DNA from: Chelativorans salis
Lineage (GTDB): Bacteria; Pseudomonadota; Alphaproteobacteria; Rhizobiales; Rhizobiaceae
Length of the DNA stretch: 64,000 nt
Assembly: GCF_025336525.1 (NCBI RefSeq)
Contig: NZ_JAOCZP010000003.1
Coordinates: forward strand, 62,001 to 126,000
Reading direction: 5' to 3'
In this document: positions 26,281 through 36,280 of the stretch, in pieces
Position numbering within the stretch: the first letter of the stretch is position 1
Layout of the letters: each line of letters opens with the position of its first letter
The notes under the pieces: generated by a model
Seen by the model: only the letters and a program-made list of their open reading frames with translations
The model's database searches: none
Told to the model about the DNA's origin: nothing
Program-made: the position numbers and the translations under genes

Positions 26281-28236
26281 TCAAGAGCCGGCTCGAGAAG
26301 CGCTGTCTTCCCTTTTTCACATTATCTATTCAGGTACCCATTCGCCACTCGAAGTGCGCCGAGCGGCGGTCATTAATCTTTTGCAGGAAAAGGAGGACAG
26401 GTGCAGAGACTTGGGATTCGAAGCCTTGGCCGCCGCGCTGAAGGCCGATCACTTCACAACACATTTTGGGAGCGATTTTGGTTCTCGGTCTCGCGATTAC
26501 GGCTGGCGTCCGAAGACAGCGGAGGAAGTTCGATCATGGTTCGTATCGTGGTTTGACCTATGCCGCGAAATCGACAGTGCCAAAGGTGACGACGCGAATC
26601 GCATCCGCATCATAATTGCCGATGCGTTTAGGGGCCTTTGGGGCGTTCGAGAAATTAGAAGCAATCTCGTGGCTCTGAGTGAAGATTTGATCGCTGAACA
26701 AAGCTGGCCCGAGGGTTGGCTTGCAATCAAACGTGTACTGAGATGGGATATCTCCAAGGACGACGTTTCTGCACTAAAACTTGCAACGTGTTTGGAGAAG
26801 CAGCTTCGACCTATCGATTTGGTGACTGAGGTTAAGGCGCGGATTTTCGCAAAGGGAATTGCTGCATTCGATGTTGCAGATGAGGATGATGAAGAATCCG
26901 CGTCTTCGGCACACGAGAAGGCAAGTCGTTATGCGGAGAAATTAGGCGAGAAGGTTGCCAACGATACTGATGCCCTCGGGCAAGTTGAGAATTACCTGAT
27001 AAGTCGAGAATACAGTCAAACAGCTTATGCGTTTGGGAGAGGGCTTGGAAAGTCCTATCCAAACGTGGCTGCATTGCTGTCGCGTATTCGTGATCTGATT
27101 GCTCAGAGCGCGAGCGATAAAATATCACTTATTCCTGTTCGTGGCCTTATCTCGGGTTGGAGCTCTGTTGATCCTGAAGCCGCTGAGGAATTCTTCGAAA
27201 ACGCAATCTCCGATGAGGTCTGGTCGGCCTGGTTCGTTGAGCTACAGGTCCAACAAGACATGAATGATACCGCCTTCGAGCGGTTGATGTGCGCTATTCG
27301 AGATGGACGCACGCCCTTGTGGCAGTTTCGTTATCTCGCGGGTGGTCGTGCGACAGACCCCTTTTCCCCCGATCAGATCGGGGCGCTGGTGTCTGAATTG
27401 AACAAGCTGGACAGGATGGCTGCTTTGTCGCCTTTGATTTGATGGCTATGGCAATCCACTGCGCAAGCGAAAAGAGTGAAGGCTACCGACGAGAGTTGCG
27501 ATCGGTCGCACTTGCTTTCCTCGCGGAGGTCGATTGGTCACAAACAAAGCGTGATCATGGGATGTTTGACCACGATATCGATGTGGTGCTCCGCTTTGCG
27601 ATATCATCCGGCGGATCGGCGAATGCGATTGGCGCAGTTCTCGCGAGCGTATTAAGCAGTGAAAGAAAACCGGAACGATATTTCAGCTATGGACGTTCGA
27701 AAATGCTCGCACCATTCTTCGAGTTTTTCTCACGTCAGACGTTAGATGCCATCTATCAGCCAGATGAAGATGGAAGCTACTCCAGTGCGTATCAGCTTGT
27801 AACAGACAGTTTCTCCGAGCACCGAGAATCTGCGATTGCTAAGGTACCTTCCGACATTCTTATTGAATGGTGCAATCTATCACCTTCAGATCGATACCCA
27901 TTTGCCGCTGCTACTTGCCGCTTGTTCGAAAACCGTCATGAATCGAATAACAAGCTATGCATTTCGGAAACTGCAAAATCTCTGTTGAATAATGCGCCTG
28001 TAAAGCTTGAAGTCGTTCGTGAGTACATAAGTCGCTTCCAGCCGAGGTCGGGGAGCGGATCACTTGCGGATACTCTCGAACAACGGATACCTCTGTTGGA
28101 CCAACTAAACCCAGAGAATAACCATGACATTGCCAAGGCAGTGTCGAGAGCTGAGGCTGAGCTAAGGCGATGGGTTGATGCCGAGAGAAAACGCGAAGCC
28201 GACGATGAGCGCAGAGACGCAGGAAGCTTTGAATAG
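26281..28236 (+). pseudogene. C-terminal remnant of a very large helical-repeat protein, frameshifted
   Basis: Two frames make one continuous protein of about 650 residues: frame 1 runs from about 26281 to 27420 (EALSSLFHIIYSGT..., FGSRSRDYGWRPKTAEEV..., SELNKLDRM), frame 2 from about 27418 to 28236 (GCFVAFDLMAMAIHCASEK..., ending DDERRDAGSFE). A one-base change near 27418 accounts for the switch. The sequence is almost all alpha-helical, and I recall the C-terminal motif and FQPRSGSGSL block from very large bacterial proteins, some of them NTPase-type and found in defence-like islands; that link is from memory only. The 5' end is cut at the junction with the tail-fibre remnant. GC content is visibly lower than in flanking genes. 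Confidence 0.55.
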
Positions 28237-28314
28237 TCATTAGGGTGCGTGCGGCGGCGGCAGATCGTGATTCTAAATCAAATGGTTATAAGTTCAGCTT
28301 ATAGCTGACCCGAC

Positions 28315-29976
28315 CTATTCGCCTTCCCGCCGCGCCCGCTCGCGGAAGATGCGGCGGATGATTTTGCCGGTGGTTGTCAGCGGCATGGAATCGACGAATT
28401 CGACCTCGCGCGGATATTCATGCGCCGAGAGGCGGTTGCGCACCCATGATTTGATCTCCTCCGCCAAGGCAGCATTGGCTGCGGAGGCATCCTTGAGCAC
28501 CACGTAGGCCTTTACGATCTCCGTTCGGAGAGGATCGGGTTTGCCGACGGCGGCGGCGAGCGCGACTGCGGGGTGGCCCGTCAGGCAGTCCTCGATCTCG
28601 GTCGGGCCGATCCGGTAGCCCGCCGATGTGATGACGTCGTCGTCGCGGCCGACGAAATGGAAATAGCCGTCCTCGTCCACGAGGCCCTGGTCGCCGGTCG
28701 TCATCCAGTCGCCGATGAACTTTTGCCTCGTCGCCTCTTCGTTCCGCCAGTATTCGAGGAACATCACCGGGTCGGGGCGCCGGACCGCGACCTGCCCCAC
28801 CTCGCCTTGCGCAACCGGCTCTCCTTCCGCGTCGATCACCGCGACCTGGTGGCCTGGTACGGGCAAGCCGATGGCGCCGGCGCGGCTCACGCCGATTTCA
28901 CCGCAGGAGGAAAGCACGAGGTTGCACTCGGTCTGGCCGTAGAACTCGTTGATGGTGAGGCCCAGTTCGGCGCGCGCCCAGTCATAGGTCTCGCGGCCCA
29001 GCGCCTCGCCGCCGGAGCCGACGGTTCTCAAGCTCAGGCGGAAGCGCCTGGCGATGTCCGGCACGCCCTTCAGCATCCTGAGTGCGGTGGGCGGGATGAA
29101 GGCGTTGCGCACCTTCATCTTTTCCATCAGGCCGAACGCCGCCTCCGGGTCGAACTTGTCGAAACGACCTGCCACCACCGGCACGCCCAGATAAAGCCCG
29201 GGCAGGAGCACGTTAAGGAGGCCGCCGGCCCAGGCCCAGTCGGCTGGCGTCCACAGGAGGTCGCCCGGCTGCGGCAGGAATTCGTGATGCATCCCGACGC
29301 CCGGAAGGTGGCCGAGCAGCACGCGGTGGCCATGAAGAGCGCCCTTCGGCGGCCCCGTGGTGCCGGAGGTGAAGATCATCATCGCCGGATCGTCCGGTCC
29401 GGTCGCCTCGGCTGTGAACGCGTCGGAGTTGTCGGCGACGAGTTGGTGGAAGTCGTCGGCGCCCGCGTCGGCGCCGTCAGTCGAGATAGTCGTCTCCAGC
29501 GCCGTCAGCCGGCCGTTGACCGCCTTCAGTTTGTCCAGTCCCGCCCCATTGGTGATGACCGCTTTCACGCCGGCCGTCTGCAGTCGATATTCCAGCGCTT
29601 CAGTGCCGAAGAGCAGCGCCAGCGGCACGGCGATCGCGCCGAGCTTGTAGATTGCCGCATGGCTGATCGCCGTCTCGAAGCATTGCGGCAGCAGTAAAGC
29701 GACGCGGTCGCCCCGCTTGACGCCGGCTGTCCGCAGCGCGTTCGCCAGCGCATTGGAGCGCGCGGTCAGTTCACCGTAGGTAAGTTGTTCGACCGTGCCG
29801 TCGGCGCGAAACTCGAAGAGAGCCACGCGCTCCGGCTCGCGCCCGCCCCACGCATCGGCGACCGCCGTGCCGATGTTGAAGGATTGCGGGATGTTCCAGC
29901 GAAAGTCGCGATAGAGCGCCGCATAGCTGTCGCGCCTTTCAAGCATGGGCGGGCCCCGCCGTGAGAAATCTGTCAT
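28315..29976 (-). CDS. AMP-forming acyl-CoA synthetase
   Basis: 553-residue member of the ANL adenylating superfamily. Motifs are MIFTSGTTGPPKGALHGH (A3, about 203-220), NEFYGQTECN (A5), TGDQGLVDEDGYFHFVGRDDD (A7/A8 hinge) and the C-terminal catalytic Lys in TTTGKIIRR. It resembles medium-chain acyl-CoA or acetate-type synthetases, so acyl activation to acyl-AMP and then acyl-CoA is certain at superfamily level but chain length is not. First clear core gene after the island. Start 29976 is taken; 29946 is an alternative. Confidence 0.9.
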   Translation of the reverse strand: MTDFSRRGPPMLERRDSYAALYRDFRWNIPQSFNIGTAVADAWGGREPERVALFEFRADGTVEQLTYGELTARSNALANALRTAGVKRGDRVALLLPQCFETAISHAAIYKLGAIAVPLALLFGTEALEYRLQTAGVKAVITNGAGLDKLKAVNGRLTALETTISTDGADAGADDFHQLVADNSDAFTAEATGPDDPAMMIFTSGTTGPPKGALHGHRVLLGHLPGVGMHHEFLPQPGDLLWTPADWAWAGGLLNVLLPGLYLGVPVVAGRFDKFDPEAAFGLMEKMKVRNAFIPPTALRMLKGVPDIARRFRLSLRTVGSGGEALGRETYDWARAELGLTINEFYGQTECNLVLSSCGEIGVSRAGAIGLPVPGHQVAVIDAEGEPVAQGEVGQVAVRRPDPVMFLEYWRNEEATRQKFIGDWMTTGDQGLVDEDGYFHFVGRDDDVITSAGYRIGPTEIEDCLTGHPAVALAAAVGKPDPLRTEIVKAYVVLKDASAANAALAEEIKSWVRNRLSAHEYPREVEFVDSMPLTTTGKIIRRIFRERARREGE

Positions 29977-30134
29977 TACGAAAGCCCCGCGGCATGCATA
30001 AAAGCACCAGTCATGGAACGAATGTATTCGCCCTGCGGGGGCGGAGCAATCCGCCCGTTCGCTCGGGCCGGACGAGGAACGATCGATCTGCGGTCGAAAT
30101 GGCGGCGTCTTGCGAAAAGGTTCGCCGTGAGGCC

Positions 30135-30359
30135 TCAGAATTTCCGTATCGTTCCAACGACGTCGATCACGACATCAAGACCGTCGAACGTCCGCGGCAG
30201 CTTGGCTGCCTCCTCGTCGCGGGAGACATAGACGTTCAGCGCGAGGTCATCGGCGTTCGGGCTGAGACATATTCCGACGCCGGTCACGCCTTCTGATTGG
30301 CCGAACTGCGCCTCGAAGGCCTTTCGGATCTCGACCGCCTGCTCCATCGAATGCTTCAT
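30135..30359 (-). CDS. small protein paired with trypsin-like protease
   Basis: 74 residues, soluble. The pattern GVTGVGICLSPNADDLALNVYVS followed by the FDGLDVVIDVVGTIR end is that of a small alpha/beta domain seen at the N-termini of some bacterial trypsin-like proteins and as separate genes next to them. It lies 101 bp downstream of the protease gene, with a palindromic repeat between. A propeptide, inhibitor or accessory role is inferred only from this association. Start could also be Met5 (30347). Confidence 0.55.
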   Translation of the reverse strand: MKHSMEQAVEIRKAFEAQFGQSEGVTGVGICLSPNADDLALNVYVSRDEEAAKLPRTFDGLDVVIDVVGTIRKF

Positions 30360-30415
30360 TCCGGCCGTCTCGTTGTCTCCTGGATCGAAGATCCGATCCG
30401 ACTCCTTGTTCCGCC

Positions 30416-30462
30416 GGAATTCCGGCCGGAAAACCGGTTCCCACTTTTCCTGGAATTGCTTT
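30416..30462. repeat. rhizobial palindromic intergenic repeat, copy 1
   Basis: Palindrome with outer arms of the type GGAATTCCGGCCGGAAAACC and CTTTTCCTGGAATTGC and a short centre. It is the reverse complement, with small differences, of 43173-43220. It touches the TAA stop of the protease gene at its right end. Elements with AGCAATTCCAGGAAAAGTGG and TTTTCCG...GGAATTGC arms are, as I recall, scattered through rhizobial genomes and may act as transcript 3' ends. Confidence 0.75.
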
Positions 30463-31528
30463 AAATCAGCGTCACTCCAAGGTGCTGAACGACGGATGAT
30501 ATAGGGTTCGCCCCGGTTATTCCAACACCGCCGGCGCCTCCGGAGGCGGAGCCTGAGAACAGGAGCCCGACGGGCCGGCCTTCTTCGTCCACGATCAGTG
30601 ATCCGCTGTCGCCCGGCCTGCTGAAGGGCCGCGTCGGCGACATGTCCATTTCGATGACGATCTGGTCATCGAACCTCGCCAGGCCGTCGCCCATGTCGAC
30701 GAGAAAATTATTGACGCTGACGGCCCGCACGCGCCCGCGCGTGAAACTGGTCGTGCGGCCGGACTTGAATACCGTCATGCCCGGGAGGGCTTCCGCAAGC
30801 GGTTCAGGCTTCAGCGTCATCGCGGGTTCGGGCTTATGCTCGCCGCTGTAAAGCGTGTGGGGATCCTCTTCGCGCTCATGCTCCGAGAGCGTCGCGACCG
30901 CCGCGTCGACGAAATTCGGGACGCCCTCATATTGAATGGGAACCAAGCGGGTGAGCGCGGCAATGTCGTCGGATCCCGGCCTGCCGCCGTCTCGCGCGCC
31001 CGGCTGCATGATGGGCGTCGGCGGTGCCACCTTGTTGACGTCCGCCAGCACATGATTGTTGGAAAGGATCGCCCTTTGGCCCGTCTCATTGTCGCTGCAG
31101 AAGCAGCCGAGCGTACCGGCATATTCCACCGTGATGGGCGAAATGCTTGAGCCAAGCCGGAGCGGATCGTGGCGAGCGGTCGTCCATAGCGGCCGCTGGC
31201 GGCCGATATAAAGCACCTCCGCCTCACCCTTCGCGAAACTGACGATGTCCTCCACGACGGTGCTGCGCACCTTGCGGCGATCCTGGACCAGTACCGCGAG
31301 CCTGGCGTCGGCAGATGCGGTATCCCGAGTGACGACACCGAGGGCAATATCCTCGACCGCCCGCTTCTTCGCCGTTTTGCGGTAAACCCGCCCTCTCTCC
31401 AGAAGAAGGGGATCGAGGTAAAGGCTCGAGGGCGGCCGTCCGACGTAAGCGGTCGTGGGCGCTTCAACGAAATCGAAAACCCTCGAAAATATCTGTGCTT
31501 GGAGTTCAAGCGCGGAATCGAAATTCAT
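30461..31528 (-). CDS. trypsin-like serine protease, probably cytoplasmic
   Basis: 355 residues from ATG 31528, with GGAGG five bases upstream; the frame to 31576 is longer but less well supported. The chymotrypsin-fold triad is visible: His in LSNNHVLA, Asp in NFVDAAVA, Ser in RPGDSGSLI. About 130 residues precede the protease domain, with a helical start, and no signal peptide is present, which is unusual for a trypsin-like enzyme. A small gene of the kind that pairs with such proteases follows on the same strand. Substrate unknown. Confidence 0.75.
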   Translation of the reverse strand: MNFDSALELQAQIFSRVFDFVEAPTTAYVGRPPSSLYLDPLLLERGRVYRKTAKKRAVEDIALGVVTRDTASADARLAVLVQDRRKVRSTVVEDIVSFAKGEAEVLYIGRQRPLWTTARHDPLRLGSSISPITVEYAGTLGCFCSDNETGQRAILSNNHVLADVNKVAPPTPIMQPGARDGGRPGSDDIAALTRLVPIQYEGVPNFVDAAVATLSEHEREEDPHTLYSGEHKPEPAMTLKPEPLAEALPGMTVFKSGRTTSFTRGRVRAVSVNNFLVDMGDGLARFDDQIVIEMDMSPTRPFSRPGDSGSLIVDEEGRPVGLLFSGSASGGAGGVGITGANPISSVVQHLGVTLI

Positions 31529-31615
31529 CCTGCCTCCAGCGTCCGTCCCCGCGAATCGAATCTTAGCACGGCGCACGGACGGTATGGGTGGCGCAACCGC
31601 GACGGGCGTTGACCA

Positions 31616-32524
31616 TCACCGGGAAGCCAGGTCGGACGCGGCCGACCGCCGATTGAGCATCCAGACAAACACGCCCCCGGTGATGTACGCGATGACGCCG
31701 TAAAGCGCGGGGGGAATGGCCATCTCGGGGTTGTTCAGCATGTATTGGCTAAGCGCCAGCGTGATGACGAGGGCGGCGTTGTGGATGCCGATCGACATGG
31801 CTAGCGCGATCGTCTGGCGCCGCTCGACACCGAGTGCCAGCGGCGCGAAGTACCCCACCGCGAAGCTCACCAGATTGAAGACAAGTGCCGTGGCGCCGAT
31901 GACGGGACCCCACGCCACCACCAGGCCCCAATGGCTGACCAGCGCGAATATCACGATCGCCGCCAGAAAGAATGTCGCCAGGGCCTTTACCGGCCGGTCG
32001 AGGCGGCGCGCTATCGCCGGATATCGGCTATGGATGAACATGCCGATCATGGCCGGTACGACGGCAAGCGCGAAAATCTGCAGTATGTGGTCGATCCCGA
32101 CGGAAACGGTTTCCGTTTCTCCGTAGAACAACAGCAGCGAGACGTTGGCGACGATCGGCAGGCTGATCAGCACGAGAACGGAGGTGACGGCGGCGAAGGT
32201 GATGCTGAGGGCGACGTCACCGCGGGCGAGATGGGTGTAGAGCGTGGCCGAGGTGGCGCCGGGGCTCGCCGAAAGGAGCATCATGCCGACGGAGATCGCG
32301 GGCGGCAGATCGGACAGATAGACCAGTACCAGGCAAAATGCCGGCAGGATCACCGCCTGGCAGACAATGCCGATCAGGATCGGCTTCGGCCTCGAGAGTA
32401 TGCGCTTGAAATCCTCGAGCTTGAGCGAGAGGCCGAGGCCCAGCATGATGATGACGAGCGCTATCGGGAGCCCCAAGTTCAGCGCCGGGTTCGACTGCAT
32501 GCTGCCGATTTCTTCCGCCCCCAT
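31616..32524 (-). CDS. bile acid:sodium symporter family transporter
   Basis: 302-residue inner-membrane protein with about nine to ten transmembrane helices and the family hallmarks: an early SLKLEDFKRIL segment, the SASPGATSATLYTHLA motif in the fourth helix region and a GIHNAALVITLALS motif near the C-terminal Na+ site. Family members move organic anions such as bile acids, pantoate or glycolate-type solutes with Na+; the substrate here is not known. Start 32524 has AGGAG seven bases upstream. It follows the NAD(P)HX repair gene with a gap of about 76 bp on the same strand. Confidence 0.85.
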   Translation of the reverse strand: MGAEEIGSMQSNPALNLGLPIALVIIMLGLGLSLKLEDFKRILSRPKPILIGIVCQAVILPAFCLVLVYLSDLPPAISVGMMLLSASPGATSATLYTHLARGDVALSITFAAVTSVLVLISLPIVANVSLLLFYGETETVSVGIDHILQIFALAVVPAMIGMFIHSRYPAIARRLDRPVKALATFFLAAIVIFALVSHWGLVVAWGPVIGATALVFNLVSFAVGYFAPLALGVERRQTIALAMSIGIHNAALVITLALSQYMLNNPEMAIPPALYGVIAYITGGVFVWMLNRRSAASDLASR

Positions 32525-32600
32525 GATGCCTTCTCCTGTCGATGGATGTACCAGCCGCGCGGCCGGAGCGCGGACAATCTCTCCTACCTGCGTTACTTTT

Positions 32601-34106
32601 TTATTTTTCTTCGCCGAGACAGGCGCACAACACTTCCGGTAGCCGCTCCGGCAGATCCTCTGCAATCAGCCCGGGACCGACCCGCCGCCCGGCCTCGGCA
32701 TGCAGATGGACGGCCGCGCACGCCGCCTCGAAGCCGGGCATCCCCTGGCCCAGCAGTCCGGCGATCATCCCGGCGAGCACATCGCCGGAGCCGGCGGTGG
32801 CGAGATAGGGCGTGGCATCGGTGTTAATGGCAGCTCGGCCGTCGGGGGCGGCGATGACGGTGTCGGCACCCTTGAGCACGAGAACGGCATGGGCGCGGAC
32901 GGCAGCCTGGCGGGCCCTTTCCAGCTTGGAGAGAAGCGCGTCCTCGGCGAGATCGGGGAAAAGCCGCGCGAATTCGCCCTCATGGGGGGTAAGCACCAGG
33001 GTTGCACGGCTTACCCCGGCGGCGGCGAAGAGACGGTCGGGCACCTCGGCGAAAGCGGTAACAGCGTCGGCATCAAGGACGAGGTGGGCTGCAGCGGTGC
33101 CGGAGGCGGGGTGCAGCACGATCTCAGTGAAGAGGCGAGCAGTTGCGCCAACGCCGAAACCGGGGCCGATCACGAAGGCTGCAGGGTGACGCCGTTCGAT
33201 GAAGGCGGCAAGCTCGGCCTCCTCTTCCACGCGGTGAAGCATGATGGCGGTGAGATGCATGGCATTGACCGCCAACGCCGCGGCGGGTGAAAGCACTGTC
33301 ACCGCCCCTGCCCCGATACGCGCCGCGCCTCGTGCGGCGAGCCTGGCCGCGCCGGTCGCCGTCGGCGGGCCGGAGAAGACGGCGACATGGCCGCGCTTGT
33401 ATTTGTGCGTGTCCCGCTCGGGGCGCGGCAGCAGCGTTTGCCAGAGCGCCGGCGTGTTCTCACGACAGGTCGGACGGATCGTTTGGAGAACGGCGGCGGG
33501 GATTCCGACATCGGCAACGACCGTCTCACCGCATAGCTTGCGGCCTGGAAAGAGCAGATGGCCGGGTTTCTTGCGGAAGAAGGTGACAGTGAGGTCGGCG
33601 GTCAGCGTCGTACCCAACACCCTGCCGCTGTCGCCGGCCACGCCGGACGGCAGATCGACAGCGATGACGGGGGCCTTCGCTGTCGCTGCCTTCTCCAGCG
33701 CCTCGGCGTAAGGCCCCTCCACAGGCTTGGAAAGGCCGGCACCGAAGAGGGCATCGACGACCGCCCAGCCGGGTTCAGGCGCGAACCTGTCGAGGGGACG
33801 GGCTTCCAGCGGACACTCGTCGGCCGCTCGCGCGCCGTCGGTGCCGGCCGGCGGCACCTCTTGGCGCCAGAGGCGTACGGCAAGTCCCCGTTCGTGAAGC
33901 AGGCGAGCGATCACATAGCCGTCGCCGCCATTGTTGCCGGGGCCGCACAGTACGTCGTAGCCGGCCGCATCGGCGAAACGGGTCAGAAGCTCCGCTACCA
34001 CTGCCGCCCCCGCGTTGAGCATCAGCGGATAGCTCCCGGCGCCCCCGGCCTCTGCGGCCAGCCGATCCGCCTCCCCCATTTCCTGCGGCGAAAGGATTTC
34101 GTGCAT
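32601..34106 (-). CDS. nnr: bifunctional NAD(P)HX epimerase / ADP-dependent dehydratase
   Basis: 501-residue metabolite-repair enzyme that restores hydrated NADH and NADPH. The N-terminal epimerase domain (about 1-215) holds LCGPGNNGGDGYVIARLL and the AVDLPSGVAGDSG motif. The C-terminal dehydratase domain contains GHVAVFSGPPTATGAARLAA, VLTPHEGEFARLFP and LATAGSGDVLAGMIAGLL, the conserved ADP-binding and catalytic blocks. The domain order is that of E. coli Nnr (YjeF). The gene is divergent from glnB across 299 bp. Confidence 0.93.
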   Translation of the reverse strand: MHEILSPQEMGEADRLAAEAGGAGSYPLMLNAGAAVVAELLTRFADAAGYDVLCGPGNNGGDGYVIARLLHERGLAVRLWRQEVPPAGTDGARAADECPLEARPLDRFAPEPGWAVVDALFGAGLSKPVEGPYAEALEKAATAKAPVIAVDLPSGVAGDSGRVLGTTLTADLTVTFFRKKPGHLLFPGRKLCGETVVADVGIPAAVLQTIRPTCRENTPALWQTLLPRPERDTHKYKRGHVAVFSGPPTATGAARLAARGAARIGAGAVTVLSPAAALAVNAMHLTAIMLHRVEEEAELAAFIERRHPAAFVIGPGFGVGATARLFTEIVLHPASGTAAAHLVLDADAVTAFAEVPDRLFAAAGVSRATLVLTPHEGEFARLFPDLAEDALLSKLERARQAAVRAHAVLVLKGADTVIAAPDGRAAINTDATPYLATAGSGDVLAGMIAGLLGQGMPGFEAACAAVHLHAEAGRRVGPGLIAEDLPERLPEVLCACLGEEK

Positions 34107-34162
34107 GAAACGTCCCTCGATATGGGCGCGATATTGGCCTCTGCGGGCGCCGGCGTAAATGA

Positions 34163-34744
<582 letters not shown>

Positions 34745-34791
34745 GCCGACCGATTGTTAGAATAGTTGTCATAGACAGGGGTTTGAAAAGC

Positions 34792-36201
34792 ATGACGACA
34801 GCACAGGATATCCTGAAGCAGATCAAGGACAATGACGTGAAATTCGTCGATCTGCGCTTTACCGATCCGAAGGGCAAGCTGCAGCACGTGACGATGGACG
34901 TCAGCGCTGTCGATGAGGACATGTTCGCCGACGGCGTCATGTTCGACGGCTCCTCGATCGCCGGCTGGAAGGCCATCAACGAGTCCGACATGGTCCTGAT
35001 GCCCGATACGGAAACTGCCCATCTGGACCCGTTCTTTGCACAGTCGACGATGGCCATCATCTGCGACATCCTGGACCCGATCTCCGGCGAGGCCTACAAC
35101 CGCGATCCGCGCGGCACCGCCAAGAAGGCAGAAGCCTATGTGCGGTCGGAAGGCTTTGGCGACGAGGTCTATGTCGGGCCGGAAGCCGAGTTCTTCGTTT
35201 TCGACGACGTGAAGTACAAGGCCGACCCGTACAACACCGGCTTCAAGCTCGATTCGACGGAGCTGCCCTCCAATGACGACACGGACTACGAGACAGGCAA
35301 TCTCGGCCACCGGCCGCGCGTTAAGGGCGGCTACTTCCCGGTGCCGCCGGTTGATTCGGCTCAGGACATGCGTTCAGAGATGCTGACTGTGATGGCCGAG
35401 ATGGGCGTTACGGTCGAGAAGCATCACCACGAGGTGGGTGCGGCCCAGCACGAGCTCGGCATGAAGTTCGACACGCTGACACGCAACGCTGACAAGCTGT
35501 TGATCTACAAGTACGTCGTGCAGCAGGTGGCCAACGCCTACGGCAAGACGGCCACCTTCATGCCCAAGCCCATCTATGGCGACAACGGTTCGGGCATGCA
35601 CGTGCACCAGTCGATATGGAAGGAAGGCAAGCCGACCTTCGCCGGCAACGAGTATGCGGGCCTCTCGGAAAGCTGTCTCTTCTACATCGGCGGCGTCATC
35701 AAGCACGCCAAGGCTATCAACGCCTTCACCAACCCGACCACCAACTCCTATAAGCGTCTGGTGCCGGGCTTTGAGGCGCCGGTTCTGCTCGCCTACTCGG
35801 CGCGCAACCGCTCGGCCTCCTGCCGCATCCCCTTCGGCTCCTCGCCGAAGTCGAAGCGCGTCGAGGTGCGCTTCCCGGATGCGATGGCCAACCCGTACCT
35901 CGCCTTCGCGGCGATGCTGATGGCAGGCCTCGACGGCATCAAGAACAAGATCCATCCCGGTCAGGCCATGGACAAGGATCTCTACGACCTGCCGGCGAAG
36001 GAGCTGAAGCGGGTGCCGACTGTCTGCGGCAGCCTGCGCGAGGCTCTGATGAGCCTCGACAAGGACCGCAGCTTCCTGAAGGCGGGCGGTGTGTTCGACG
36101 ACGACCAGATCGACGCCTACATCGAACTGAAGATGGCCGAAGTGCTGCGTTACGAGATGACGCCGCACCCGGTCGAGTTCGACATGTACTATTCCGCGTA
36201 A
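34792..36201 (+). CDS. glnA: glutamine synthetase type I
   Basis: 469-residue dodecameric GSI-beta enzyme that makes glutamine from glutamate, ammonia and ATP. Visible are the N-terminal [13 protein letters not shown], the SSIAGW latch, the metal site in VGPEAEFF and the [10 protein letters not shown] block, and the adenylylation site Tyr398 in LYDLPAKE, exactly at the canonical position. ATG 34792 is chosen; an upstream TTG would add three residues. It ends before a strong terminator. Confidence 0.97.
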   Translation: MTTAQDILKQIKDNDVKFVDLRFTDPKGKLQHVTMDVSAVDEDMFADGVMFDGSSIAGWKAINESDMVLMPDTETAHLDPFFAQSTMAIICDILDPISGEAYNRDPRGTAKKAEAYVRSEGFGDEVYVGPEAEFFVFDDVKYKADPYNTGFKLDSTELPSNDDTDYETGNLGHRPRVKGGYFPVPPVDSAQDMRSEMLTVMAEMGVTVEKHHHEVGAAQHELGMKFDTLTRNADKLLIYKYVVQQVANAYGKTATFMPKPIYGDNGSGMHVHQSIWKEGKPTFAGNEYAGLSESCLFYIGGVIKHAKAINAFTNPTTNSYKRLVPGFEAPVLLAYSARNRSASCRIPFGSSPKSKRVEVRFPDAMANPYLAFAAMLMAGLDGIKNKIHPGQAMDKDLYDLPAKELKRVPTVCGSLREALMSLDKDRSFLKAGGVFDDDQIDAYIELKMAEVLRYEMTPHPVEFDMYYSA

Positions 36202-36230
36202 GGGATAGCGCGGGCGCCGGATGCAAAGAA

Positions 36231-36258
36231 AACCCCGGGTCATCGGCCCGGGGTTTTT
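36231..36258 (+). terminator. rho-independent terminator of glnBA
   Basis: Perfect 9-bp stem AACCCCGGG/CCCGGGGTT (36231-36239 and 36247-36255), loop TCATCGG, T run to 36258. It lies 29 bp after glnA. The A-rich left flank lets it also serve the convergent leftward lipoprotein gene, whose stop lies 22 bp further right. Confidence 0.9.
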
Positions 36259-36280
36259 CCTTGTCCGGTGAGATGATCGC

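Noticed and set aside
13144-28314. att-site direct repeat of the tRNA-Lys 3' end at the right border
   Set aside because: No copy of GGTTCGAGCCCCTGCGCGC-like sequence was seen near 28240-28314 or at other gaps, so no att feature is reported.
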